From Volvox africanus (lineage: Eukaryota > Chlorophyta > Chlorophyceae > Chlamydomonadales > Volvocaceae), in assembly GCA_030268105.1 (NCBI GenBank), contig BSDZ01000028.1, positions 451,001 through 515,000 on the forward strand: a stretch of DNA of 64,000 nucleotides. Reading direction: 5' to 3'. The notes under the pieces are model-generated. The model was given only the letters and a program-made list of their open reading frames with translations. It was not told the DNA's origin and ran no database searches. The translations under genes were made by a program, and so were the position numbers. Positions 36,559-60,204 of the stretch are shown piece by piece. Numbering within the stretch: position 1 is the stretch's first letter; the number at the start of each line of letters is the position of its first letter.

Positions 36559-36909
36559 TTTTCGGTATGGATAGTTTCAGAAATATCTGGGACCAAAGGA
36601 TCCTTTGTTTCGTCAGATCAGTATTGGTTCTGGAGCAGAGCGCCCTACCTTTATGAGAATAGTATGTCATGGACCATTTAGAGAAAAGGCTTGATTTCCA
36701 ATTCGAATGAAGGATAAGGAATATAAAAAAGCTTTTACTTGCTCATGGTCTCGGAGCCCAGGTGCGGTACTCCCTCCGAGCCCCAAGTTTAGCGTCACGC
36801 TGAGGACCACATCCCAATATAGAGGGTCGATGCACGCATCTTATTAATCCGCACACGTTTTTTTATTTGCTGCATCTAGACTTGAGGTCCAATTGCGTTC
36901 ACCACAAAA
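36559..36909. promoter_or_regulatory. Divergent promoter region between two plastid-protein genes
   Basis: 351 bp separate the start codons of the small plastid membrane protein (-) and THF1 (+). Co-regulation by a shared promoter is an inference from the geometry and from the common plastid destination. Confidence 0.45.
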
Positions 36910-39044
36910 ATGCTCACGACTGTGCAGCGCCGTGCTTCGGTCCCGACTGCCATCCAAAGGTGCATACCGTATGTACATGGTATCTGAAAAGGCATCGCAC
37001 TGAAGCTCTTAGCACACGCAATGCAGGGCCAAGCCCGCACCTGCGCGACTGGTGAGGACAGGACGTGCGGTCGCGGTGTCAGTTCTGGCAGGTAAGCCCA
37101 ACCAAACAGCCGCTTTCCACGGTTATTGTCTTCTCAACCCACAATTTCTCAATCTGCAGCTACATTTGCTCCACCGACCGTTGCCGAGACGAAAGCCAAG
37201 TTTCTTGCGGGTTACACCAAGCCTATCGCCAGCATTTACAACACTGTGCTTCAAGAGCTTTTGGTTCAGCAACATTTTATGCGTTACAGCAAGGACTATG
37301 TTTACAACGAGGTGCGTAGGATCGCTAAGCGGTGGAGGTTCGGCGGATAGGAGTGTGGCGCGCCACATTCGCGCGTGCCAGAAGGCTTCTGCGCTGAAGC
37401 TATTCAACATTTGAAACAAACACATTTCCTTACGCTTGGATATTTTTTTATTATTTAATGGTGCGCAGATTTTCGCTCTGGGCTTTGTGAGCGTCTACGA
37501 GCAGATCCTGGAGAGCCTGTCCCAGGAAGAGCGCGACACAATCTTCGTCGCATATGTGAGCGCGCTAGGTGAGGATCCAGCGACTTACAAACGCGACGCG
37601 GAGCGGATCGAGAAGGCTGCCGGTGCACTGACGGGCCCAGATGCTCTGACGCCAGATGCCTCTGGCAACGACGTTCAGGTGCGTCGATTTGACATCTGTG
37701 ACACAATGTATTTAAGGCGCAATACGTGTCGGACTTACACAATACAATTCGTTGGCGAAGTGGCCCTTGAGTTTTCGATACACATGTGTGGGGATCACAC
37801 AGGGTACACCCATTGACTTGGAGCCTTTCGCCGCTTCTGCTGTCTCATCTGTCGCAACTACTGCTATTGCAGAAGGCCCTGGAGACCATCAAGTCCGCTT
37901 GCGCAGCAGACGCCTTCTCCTACAACAAGTTCGTTGCGATTGGTTTGTTCCGATTGTTGGAGCTGACAGGCGCGAAAGAGCCAGCCGCCCTGGAGCGGTT
38001 GGTTAAGTCAGTTGGCATTAAGCCGGAGGCCGTCAATCGGGACCTTCTCATGTACAAGGTGCGGTGTGGGGGTCTGGGATATGTTAAGATCAGGTTTGCA
38101 CCAATCAACGAGTGAAACCAGATACCCTGAACAGAAGAAAATGAGAATGGGATGTGTGGACGCTAGGGACGACACAAACATCTCCCAGCAATAATCTGAT
38201 ACCTGAAATACCTCACGTGACCCACATGACCCATATGACCCATATGACCCACGGAGGCCCAGCCTTCGCGGCTCAGTCGACGGGGGAAGTATGTGGCGAT
38301 CAGAAACAAAGAGGAGTGAAAAAGAGGAGGGAGGAGGGGAGTGAAGAGAATGATGGTCACACGGTCACAGGCGCGCGCGGGTGCTATGCGCAGTGGGATG
38401 GTGAGGGACATGTGACAAGGACAAGGATGATGGGGGATTTATGAGAACTCGGACGTGAAGCAGCGCTGCGCTGCGGTGTTGGATCAGTGGGAGGCGTGAG
38501 GCTGCTGCGGTATCTGATGCTGTTGATGATGATGATGATGATGATGTGTATAAAAAGGAAAGACGTTCGATCCGGGGGGCCAAAGGGCCCTAAGTGTCCT
38601 GATCGGGGGAGAGGCAGAGGGCCGCACGACCCTAAGTGTCCCGAAGACTTCGTGTTCCAAACCCTGCGAAAGGTTTTAACTGACCTCATTGTTCTGCCGG
38701 CGGACTGTGAACTGGTAGCGCTGATTTTCATCCTACAAGTAGAATCCATCCTGTCCTTATTCCAACACACACAGACACACACACTGACACACTCACAGAT
38801 AAACAGTACCCTTCTCTCATCTTGTATCCGTTTCCTTTCCTGGTGCTCTCTCCTCACTGCTGCTGCTGCTGCTGCTGTTGTTCCGTATCTTCACGATCGG
38901 TTTCCGCAGGGCGTGCTCTCCAAGCTGGCCGCTGCTAAGGAGATGCTGCGGGAGTTTGTTGAGCGGGAGAAGCGCAAGCAGGTAGAGCGCGACGCAGCAA
39001 AGGCTGCGAAGTCCGCCACCGCTGAGCCCGTGCCGCAGGCGTAA
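36910..39044 (+). CDS. THF1: Thylakoid formation protein THF1/Psb29, plastid precursor
   Basis: Six exons (36910-36959, 37027-37091, 37160-37311, 37469-37678, 37873-38058, 38910-39044) join in phase to give 265 residues. Exons 1-2 encode a transit peptide beginning MLTTVQRRASVPTAIQR and ending RAVAVSVLA. The mature part is the all-helical THF1/Psb29 domain: TVAETKAKFLAGYTKPI, SIYNTVLQELLVQQHFMRY, IFALGFVSVYEQILESL, DTIFVAYVSALGEDPATY, YNKFVAIGLFRLLELTGA, then a charged coiled tail (AAKEMLREFVEREKRKQVER) ending in VPQA. THF1 acts in thylakoid biogenesis, photosystem II repair and regulation of FtsH protease. Its length and motif order match the family. Intron 5 is long (about 850 bp) and holds (ATG)n and CAC tracts. 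Confidence 0.95.
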
Positions 39045-42000
39045 ATGACCTCCGCACAGCCGTGAAGTAGAGGCTGCTGTTGAGCGCAGGATCTGGATCT
39101 GGTTCTGGAGCAATTCCAGACTCCGTATCAGGATCACCAGAATTATCGGGTATCTCGAGCGGAAGATTGAGTTTGGGTCTTTACGCGGCAGCAGCAACAG
39201 CAGCAGTGGCACTGGCAGTGGCAGCAATAGAAGATTAGGGGTCGATTGGGAGAGGAGAATAGGAGGGGAAGGGGAGTAGGAATTTTGCACTGTGACTATG
39301 CTCCATAAGAGAATGGATGGGGGGGGAGATGTAAATGGGCGGCATGTGGTTGGCTTCGGAGGGTGTTGCGTTTTCCTGTTGACCTTAGAGTGATCTGTGT
39401 GGTGACGGTTAGTGGAAGGTTTCTGGTAAGCAACGAGCTCCGAGTGCAGGAAACTCTCGACTTCTCTATGAACTTATCTGCTTGTTTGTGGGGATACGGT
39501 CTCTTTTTGATCATGGAGACCTACGGTGATGAGCCATCAGATGCGGGCAGTGAAACGAGGGGCCGGTCCGCCCATTTTTGCCCCTTTACCCTAAGCGGAC
39601 AGTTAACCTATCGCGTGTGTTCGTTTCCTCCTTCGGCTGGATTGGAGGGAAGGATTGCGTTCGGGCGTCCAGCGCCATGTAGGGCTTCTTCGCAACTAAT
39701 TTTCTGATGTCGGAACAACATTTTTTGTGCGAGAGGAAGGGATGCTTAATGTCGGCCAGGGTCTCCGCCCACACAACCTAACAAACACCTAGCGGACGGC
39801 AAGGCATTTTTGTCGCTGTTGCATTGCCTGATGCTTGCGGTGAGGAGGAGGTCGCATTCGGCGAAGCTGCATCTTAAAGGCCCCTTCTCTTCGGGTTTGG
39901 TCGTCGTGTCCTCGTTAGTACGGCACACCTTTGCGAAGAGGGACGTTTTTGTTGTGAGGTGTGTTGCCCTTTACGCACTTTTTAACTCCACCTGCCATCA
40001 CCACCTGAGAAGTATTTACGACTTGAGACTCAGCGTTGAGACCCATCCAAATCAGGTGACCTGGGATACTGGTACAAACACACGGGCAGCGTGGCCAAGT
40101 TGTACACCGCGTTGTGTGTGTTTGTGTGTTTCAGGAGTTTCGTACCTTCAGCCTTCGTCCCGGTCTTTTCTTTTCCTCCTCCTCTGTGTTCGCCCCCGTC
40201 TCCCGGCACAGATGGTACGGCGGGTTATTGGGTGGACGTTAGGAGGGGGCTTGTGCCACGCAAGAGAGGACAAGTGGGTTGAGTTGACGGTGCTGGTGCT
40301 CATCTCCTCTCCGCCCTCATATTGTGTAGAGAGTTGCCATCGCTCCAGCGTCTCCACATAGCCATTAAACAAGCGGCAAAAATATCCACAAGTTCAGCTG
40401 AAACTATAACTGTTAAATTCCACCTATTAGATTGTCGATTTCTCTACAAGAGATTTAACATCGATAATTGGTATTTCACTATTCCCGTGAGGGATAGTGA
40501 AGAGAGGGAGGGAGAGGGAAACCAACGTTAGAACAGAACCCTGGACGGTGTGCAGCAGGTGGTGGTTTGATCAACAATGGGTCCGGGGCCGGGGGAAGAA
40601 GGGGGGCGAGAGGCCGAGTGTATGTGGGTGTGTATTTCGATTAGAAACGCCAAGATCAGGAGTAAATGGAGCAAGTGGTGAACCCCCTCCCTGGCGCAGA
40701 GCCGGGAAGTCAGAAGAAGAGAGAGAGAGTCCTGCGCAATGGCGCGGGAAGGGGGGAAGAATGGCTGCGAGCACTTCACGTCACCAAGTGGTAGCGGCTG
40801 GTGGAGGGGTTGCAGACTGCCTAGACCGAACGCGGAGAGGAGGGGTGCGCCGTACCGCGCCGTAACTAATGCGGCTCGTACCAGGTTGTACGGCGGAAAT
40901 GGAAAGGTAAAGCTGTTGAGTGGTATATAAGGCCTAGGTTGTCGCGACGAAGTGCTTTTCATTTTGCTCTCATGTAAACAAATCGTACACGAAAAGTTCG
41001 TTACGTGTGATGGTGCGTCCTCATCAGGCAGAAACTCCCGTTGGCTGGCTGCACCGATCCAGAAAGATACAACTGATCTGTGTACGTTATGTTTTATGTT
41101 GTATGTTTTACCCCCTAGAATACGGCAGGAAGAGAAGTGACAGACAAACAATTGGAGAGACACACGGGGACGTTCCGGGGCCACCGCGACGACTTGCACC
41201 TGCCATTGGCGACATGACAAATGGACGTACTAACCAATCGACTAATTTACAGGTATCACGTGAATCCGTTACGATTCACGACGGAATTACGTTATGCCGC
41301 AGCACTGCGACCTCATCGACTGCGCCCGTCTTAAGTCTTCTCGCCCAGCGCTCCTCAGAACTTCCTGCTTCATCATCAACCTCTCAATGATGGTGATGGT
41401 GATGGTGATGGTGATGGTGATGGTCGTAGAAACGCACACTTTCCGCTGCCGCCCAGGTTAGGCACTAACCCGCTTTACGAACCCCCGTTGCATCCCATCC
41501 GATCCGAGGGCCCCAGCAACCCCCTTGTAAAACGTTAACGAAAAAACATCCCAACCGACCAAGCTAACGCCTAACCGACATGAAGACAGCCTCCGAAGCA
41601 GCTGCTCCCCGGGTGGGATGTCAAACCTCTCTTTCCTTAGTGATCAGATCGTGTCGGCAGTGGCAGTAGTAGCGTTAGCAGCAGTAGCAGGGTAATTGTC
41701 AGCGTCAGCAGCAGCAACCATTCCTGGAGCGGCTGCAATACATCGGTTGGGTTGTAACCCTCCCCTCCTTTCCTCGCCACAGCATTCGCGAGTCACTCTT
41801 GAAACCCCCTTCACATACACACACATACACACACACATACACACACACATACACATGCATGCAGGCTCCAGAGTTGATCCTGATTGAGTGCGGGTTTAAA
41901 ACTCCCCTCCACTGGTTGAGGGCGGATGTGCCCCCGCCCGATGTTGATGGGCGGTGGGGACCCCCGTACTAGTGACTTGCGAGCTGACCAGCCGGAGTGG

Positions 42001-42739
42001 AGTTAAGGCCCCCGTTGGTCCGGCAGATTCCACTGGTTGCTGGAAGCGGTGGGTGCCGAACCACCTACCGATCGGAACATCACTGGTTTCGGAGCAGTCA
42101 ACTAATCTCTAGGGGTGAACGGATGAGGGTGCCCCGAAGGACAGGGGAAGGCAGGGACTACTGCCAGATAGTGGCAACGGGTGAAGCAAAGCCTCCCTAC
42201 CCCTCCCCCCCCACACACATGCACACACACACACACATATACCCAACCCAGTCCCACTCGTCTCGTTTCAGGTCACAAGAAAAATAATGCTCTTGGTGAA
42301 ATGTCTTCCAAGACAAAATTTATTTTTATTGAGACAAAGAGTCAGTCGATCGATTGGTGAATAAATCAGTTGATCAGTTGGTGGGTTGTTGCCAAGAAAC
42401 CATAGGTAGTACGACATAGATCTCGCGTCACAGCATGTGGCGAAGGAGCGCACGTGAAGATGGAGTCAGAAAGGACCGCCACCATCTCCTTGGAGGTCCC
42501 TCCACTGCCTCGACCTCCGCCTGCTCTCCGCTGGAGCCCCCACACCAGCACACACTCCCCCATGGCACCGCCGTCACCGCCGTCGCATCCCCTTCACATC
42601 GGGGGAAGTCAAACCCCGAGGGAGAGGTCAAACTGTGATCCAATGACCCGTACGGCCTGCGCTTCATGCCGGGGTCGGCGGAGGTGTTGGCTTTCATCAC
42701 GTTGCGGCGGCGGCGACAGCAGCGGCGGCGAAAGGGCAG
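39045..42739. other. Convergent intergenic region with dispersed repeat
   Basis: The region contains the THF1 3' UTR and the 3' region of the WD-repeat gene. Between them I find no frame with family similarity. A (TGATGG)n tract lies at about 41391-41425, CA/ACACAT tracts at 41813-41860 and 42211-42240, and the second dispersed-repeat copy at 41973-42185. Minus-strand frames between 42428 and 42700 may be further C-terminal exons of the WD-repeat gene. Confidence 0.5.
41973..42185 (+). repeat. Dispersed repeat, copy B
   Basis: The partner of 23421-23612, same orientation. It begins gacttgcgagctgacca and contains the shared word ggatgagggtgccccgaa. It is flanked on the right by C-rich and CA-repeat sequence, as copy A is. 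Confidence 0.8.
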
Positions 42740-54444
<11,705 letters not shown>

Positions 54445-55107
54445 GCTAAACGGTTCCTTGCGAATGTCGACCTTGTCTATGAAGGAATGAACATGTTGCC
54501 CACATTGGCGACAAAAATACCCAATGCTGTATAGCCCATTCGTTTAAGATTTGTTAAGTTATTGCATATGAACTAGAACACATTTGTTCACAAATACAGA
54601 ACTCAAGCCCTCTTTGGATATTACAACTTTCGTCTTTGCTTTCATCAAATGGAATTGGGTTAACTTTGATAATTGAGATGGATAAATCGTTAAGATGTAC
54701 TCATGAGATTTGACTCGCCGTTTGCGTTTCATCGGACTGCAATGCTTCTATTTCCATTCCGTGAATCCAGGCGATCGTGCACGAATTGGACGGTTGAGAT
54801 GGTAAACATGTTAATCATCCTAACTACTTCAGGCTTAATTATTGCTCAACGTAGATGCAATTCATCTTCTGTTACTTGTAAGCCAGTCGCCCAATTATTT
54901 AGTGGTCGTGTACCGTGCGGCTGTACCTGTGACATTTCTCTATCAAATCGCACTGTTTGTGATGTATACAACGACCTACTAGAAATCTATCGGGAATAAA
55001 CTCCTTAAATTTTCCTTCTTCGCCAGCGGCTGGATAGCAGGCCGCACTTCAGGCCCAGTCCCTTTGTCGCTTTCCTCTCTAGCTTTCCAATCATATTAAT
55101 AAATTGA
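54445..55107. promoter_or_regulatory. Divergent spacer between the WD-repeat and DUF4336 genes
   Basis: 663 bp of AT-richer DNA separate two start codons on opposite strands. It should contain both promoters. A 98-residue frame at 54703-54999 (+) was judged non-coding. No specific elements assigned. Confidence 0.4.
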
Positions 55108-56036
55108 ATGGGTATCCTAAAGCCACGCATCACCTCTGTGTGCTGCCCTAGACGAGCGGTTGCCGGGGCAGCGCGAATCAACCGCACGATGATACCAACT
55201 ATGCTTGCACGCGCCTCCGCGCCCTCCAAGCAGCAGCAACAGCAAATTACAACACAGAAAAATCAGAAAGGTACATCTCGCGGAAACGCGGCGGGAACCA
55301 CGGTCAAAGGCGGCAAGGCGATTTCTCGGTCGGGGTCTCGCGCTGGCGCCAAGGGGCCCCAACCTCCACAAACTCCCGCCCGCAAATCGGGTGGCAGCCA
55401 GTTCTACTTCAATCTGACCGGATTTCCCTTTCCTCTGGGGCCCTTCTTTACACGCAAAACCGTGCGCATCGAGGTGATATGAGCAATTTGAATTTGTGAC
55501 TTCGTGGTGGTGGTTGGGGTCGGGAGAGACTGGGGTGCACCTTTGGGGAGGAGCAAATGACGGAATCACAGCTTTTCTGGCAAATCGTACTGGATAAAAG
55601 TACGGCTCTTTGGATACATAACTAACACTGGTACCCATAAATCGTCTGCTTGCCATTTTGTTATCACATCGCAGTTCATGAAGAAGCACATTCGCCCTTG
55701 TACCTTTCCGTCTCCCCTCCCTCCCCATCCCCAAACACAAACACACACACACACACACTCTTGCACAGGTGGAGCGGGGCAGCGTGTGGATATTTGAGCA
55801 GACGCAGGCCCTGGAGCTGTTCAACGTGTACACGCCGGTCCGCATGACGGTCATCAAACTGGCCAGCGGGGGCCTGTGGGTACATGCGCCAGTAGCACCC
55901 ACGGATGAGTGCATCCGCCTGATCAAGGTGCAGCTGGGGGAAGGGGGAGGGAAACTGTGGAGCTGGCAGGGGAGGGAAAACGTTTGGAGATGTGCATGTG
56001 TATGTGTATTCGTGTATGTGTATATATATGTGTGTG

Positions 56037-56072
<36 letters not shown>

Positions 56073-59000
56073 ATGGGGTGTGGAGGTGGGGAAGGAGCCG
56101 AGTAGGAGATGGTGAGTGGCGGGAGGGGAGGAAGACGGAGAGGCAAAACGGGTATTGGGTGGCTCATTGCCAAACGACCGATCGCAACGGAGCCCCGAGA
56201 AGGGGTTGACTGATTGGAAGGTGGTCGTCAGTGTCTTTGAGCGGCTCATATAAGGAACTGAGGAACGCGGTGTGTGGGATCTCGTTTGGCGGCTGGGCTC
56301 TTAGCTAGCGGAGCGAAGATAACGAACAAAGCGTTTTTCAGCCAAGTGTTAAGTCGTACGGAATACATAAGGGAGCGAGGGATTGGTTGGGATTGGGAGG
56401 CGGAGGGGAAGGAGGGAGGGAGGGAGAGAAGGGTGGGGGCCGGGAATAGAGGAGGACAGCGGGCAGGGGCTTGGAGTGGAGTCAGGCAATGCCAATTAAG
56501 GCACCGAAACCCACACGGTCTGGTCACACATAAGGTTCGTGTGAATTGCTGTCTTGTTGGTTTGCTCAGTGCTGACGGGAGGCGAGAGGTAGGGCGACAT
56601 GCAACGCTCCAAAACCAGTGGCCTAAGTCCTCTAAAACCCACTTTCCCTGCTCTCTTCCCCTTCCTATCCCCGGAAGGAACTGGATGCTCCGGTGGAGTA
56701 CATCGTGTTGCCCACGTTTGCTTACGAGCACAAGGTGTTCGTGGGCCCCTTCTCCCGCCGCTTCCCGAAGGCCAAGGTTAGTGTGCGCCGTGCGATATGG
56801 TACTGTGACCTGCTCACCGTGACGTGCGCTGTGCTGTGCTATGCTGTGCTGTGCTATGCTTTGTTGTCTTATGTCGTACTTACGTTGCTGGCATTCTTTG
56901 TACTCAGGGATCAAGAAGACAGGCAGACAGACGGACAAGATGACGAGAAGGCATGTACATAAGGCCCCCCATCCAAGCGCGCACACAACCCCTCTTTGGA
57001 ACTGAAACCAATTCGCACGTCAGTGCACTTCCCCTACTTCCCACTCGTCGAATGTCGCCCTGTACGGCACAGGTTTACGTTGCTCCGTACCAGTGGTCCT
57101 TCCCACTCAACTTGCCGCCTCAGGTACGACACGGGTGGTACGATAGAAAAACACAGAGAGTGTGTTAATGCGTACGAATATATTAATAATGAATAATATA
57201 CGAAAAAACATATCGGATTCAGTCACAACGTACTCTCCGCTCCCACCCACTCTTTTTCGAACCCACGCCACACGTCCACGTGCGGGTTTCATCTCCACTC
57301 AAACCATCAGAAGTGGAATGTTCGTATAAACCCTAACCCCCTTCCGCATCCTCCATCCCGCCTCTGAACCCGTCATCCCCGGCCTAACCCCACCACCATC
57401 ACCACCACCTCCCCCGGGGCCCCTCTGCTTTCCCAGTTTTTCGGCATCTTCCCAACCGGCGAGCTCTTCACGGGGGACGCCGCCGTGCCCTGGGCGGACG
57501 AAATCGAACAGAAGCTCTTTCTGCCGCCTTCCATCGGTACGACAACCGTGTACCTACATACACATCATCACCATCATCATTGCAGCACAGCCTCAGATAC
57601 GAGGGAGTCCCCTCCACGAGCGGTGTGGTGGTGGAACTCGCCACCCGGGGGCGATAAACGCCCCGGGTTTAATGATGCTGTGTTTTATGGATAGTACGGC
57701 AAGGGTTCGGTGTGTGTGAGGGGGGAGGGCTTGTGCATGAGGGGGGCATTGAACTGATGGCAGGCACGCGCTCGCGGCTGACTGATGGAGAGTCTGTTTG
57801 TCTGCTTGTCTGTTCGTCCGTCTGTCTTTCTCCCGGCCTACATTACGATTGTCCATGTATCTGCCTGTCTGTCTGTGTCTGTGTCGATGTCTGTCTATCT
57901 GTCTGTCTATCTGTGATGTGTGTGTGTGTGTGTTTATCGTGTCGGTCATGTCTCAGGTGTGGGCAGCTACGTGCGCTTCAGTGAGGTCGCCTTCTTCCAC
58001 AAGCGGACTCGGACACTGCTTGTGACGGATGCCGTGGTCTATATACCGGACGACCCGCCGGAGGTACGGCAATGGGTTTGGGCAGCGTTGGATTGATATT
58101 ATCCGAAATTTAAGCTCCTTACGTGTCAGTGGGATCAAAACACTGGAGGAAAGAATTATTGGAATATTGATTTCGGAAGAAGGCCCTCAAATAAGACCTC
58201 CTCTTTCCCCCCTCCCCCTACCGTTCCCCCTCCCCTTCGTATCTCCCCCGCCCAGGTCATTCCAGTGGACGCGCTCCTCGAAACCGCTCGTGACAACTTC
58301 CTCGCTCGCTTCATTTCGGGCGGCCGCAGCCCTCAGGAGGTGGCCGCCCTGGCGCAATCAGGGCCGGTGGAGGACTCGCCCCAGGCGCGGAGGAAAGGTG
58401 GGGCCTGGGGGCAACCACCTTCACGCCTGAGGGCATCTGAATTATTTATTTATAAATCCCTACTGCATTTTAAATCAGAAAATGAAATTACAAAATCACA
58501 AAATTGTATAAAAATATATTTAGGTAGTGTTTAGTTATTCCCCTCAATTTTAAAATTAGTTATAGTTTAATTATTTTTACCTTTGGTTTTAATTTTTTCC
58601 TAAGTGCGTCGTACTAAGGGTTTATAAGCATGGCGCAGTGGCGCATTCAAACTTCTTTTACATCGCGTGTGATGCGCTTTCCTTAAACTTGCACCTTTCG
58701 TGGTTCGGATTTTTCTCCAAATGCCGTTTTCGTGTTAGTGCATTTTTACTGCGGACTCGCAGTGTGCTGCCCCCTTACCAGTCCCCGTAAGCTGGCCAAG
58801 GTATCACTATCAGGCTATTAGTGCCAAGGTCAGCAGGGACAGCGCAACAATAATAATTTACATTACACCAGCATGTGTCGTATTGCAACAGTCACACGTC
58901 GTTTTCTAGCATGCCATTGGGACGCCCACCAGTTTTCCTTCCACGTCTATATCGGCCCAACTGCCCTGCCCCGCCCCGCCCCAACCCCAACCCCAGCACC

Positions 59001-59665
59001 CACCCTGCCCCTACCCCTTGTGTTTCTTCCAGGCTGGCAGCGCATGGCTCTGTTGGTGTTGTACTTCGGCCCCTCCAACCTGCTGACCCCTCAGGAGTCT
59101 TTCGACGCCATCTCCAACAGGCTGTTTGTGGGGCCGGTGGTGGAAACACTGGTCTACTCCAAAGTCCCCAAGTCCGTAAGTTCAGGGCGGTGACGGAGGG
59201 GCGGTGACGGAGGGGCGGGTTTCGGAGCAGCCCGAATGTAAAAAGGGGTAACGCACTGGGAAAGGCAAAGATATGACGTGAAGAGCGGAGAAGGGATGGG
59301 AAGGGGCAAAGCACGGGTGTACGACCCCCTATACTCTCCCTTCCCCGCCCCTCTCTCTATTGCCCCCCCTTTTGTGTTTTGCAAGCCTCTGTTCGTTGTC
59401 TCTGCCTCTTCCTGGCCGTTCATCGTTAGACCTGCAGAATCCAAATTGAATTCACTATTCAAATACCTAAAATCCCTCAAAAACTAAGATGATACATAAA
59501 ATTATTATTAAATCATATTATTATTATTTTTACTACTACTATATGTTATTATTATTGTTGTTGTTGTTATTGTTATTATTGTTGTTATTATTATTATTGT
59601 TGTTATTATTATTATTGTTGTTATCATTATATTATTATATTGTTATTATTGTTATTATTGTTAAT

Positions 59666-59721
<56 letters not shown>

Positions 59722-60204
59722 ATTATCGTCTAATTCATTTTATTTTATTTTGTTTTCGGGTTCCGGATTTGAATCTTGGATTGTACTCAGGTGGTGGACT
59801 GGGTGGAGGAGATTTGCACCGACTGGAATTTCCGGCAGATCATTCCCTGCCACTTCGCGGCGCCCATTCGCGCGGGTCCGGCGGAGCTACGCCGCGCATT
59901 CACCTTTGCATACCAGCAGGCAGAGGCGCAGGGCCTTATGCCTCCGCGGCCGCCGCCGCCGGCGAAAGAGAAGCCGCTCCTTCCGCTACCCGCTTTCCTC
60001 GGCGGCCTGCTCAGCGCCATGAGTGGCGGCGGCAGCGGCACCGCCGCCACCGCTGCCGCGTCGGGGTCCCTGGAGCGCCCCGTTGTCTTCCCGCCAGATG
60101 ATATGAAGACTCTGAACTCATTAAACGAAACACTCCTTTCTTTGGGCGCGGTGAAGCGGAATGCAGATTTGGAGGCACTGGGAAGGGGGTGGCGGCAGCC
60201 GTAG
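55108..60204 (+). CDS. DUF4336 family protein, probably plastid
   Basis: Nine exons (55108-55473, 55769-55927, 56678-56776, 57073-57123, 57437-57536, 57957-58063, 58256-58397, 59033-59175, 59791-60204) join in phase to give 526 residues. The first 80 residues are basic and Ser/Thr/Gln-rich, a likely transit peptide. The DUF4336 domain follows: VERGSVWIFEQTQALELFNV, MTVIKLASGGLWVHAPVAPT, YIVLPTFAYEHKVFVGPF, VYVAPYQWSFPLNLPP, EVAFFHKRTRTLLVTDAV, KGWQRMALLVLYFGPSNL and the C-terminal FRQIIPCHFAAPI. The family is shared by plants, algae and bacteria and is thought to be related to metallo-beta-lactamase folds; no HxHxDH metal motif is visible, so I assign no reaction. The C-terminal 120 residues add a Pro/Ala/Gly-rich extension ending GRGWRQP. 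Introns 5, 7 and 8 carry CTGT, AT-rich and TTA repeats. Confidence 0.9.
57796..57935. repeat. CTGT/TGTC-rich microsatellite in DUF4336 intron 5
   Basis: Degenerate ctgt units followed by (TG)n lie directly upstream of the acceptor of exon 6 at 57957. Confidence 0.85.
58440..58620. repeat. AT-rich island in DUF4336 intron 7
   Basis: About 180 bp of AT-rich DNA begins soon after the exon 7 donor. Its composition contrasts sharply with the flanking exons and may mark a small insertion. Confidence 0.5.
59519..59735. repeat. (TTA/TTG)n then (AAT)n microsatellite in DUF4336 intron 8
   Basis: Long runs of ttattattg and ttgttgtta change to (aat)n and back to (tta)n, ending 55 bases before exon 9. 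Confidence 0.95.

Noticed and set aside
40952..41390. Short plus-strand frames considered as a transposon gene
   Set aside because: No catalytic motif and no continuous frame; base composition does not look coding.
54703..54999. 98-residue plus-strand frame with one hydrophobic segment
   Set aside because: It lies in an AT-rich divergent promoter region and has no family signature; the Cys-rich end looks accidental.
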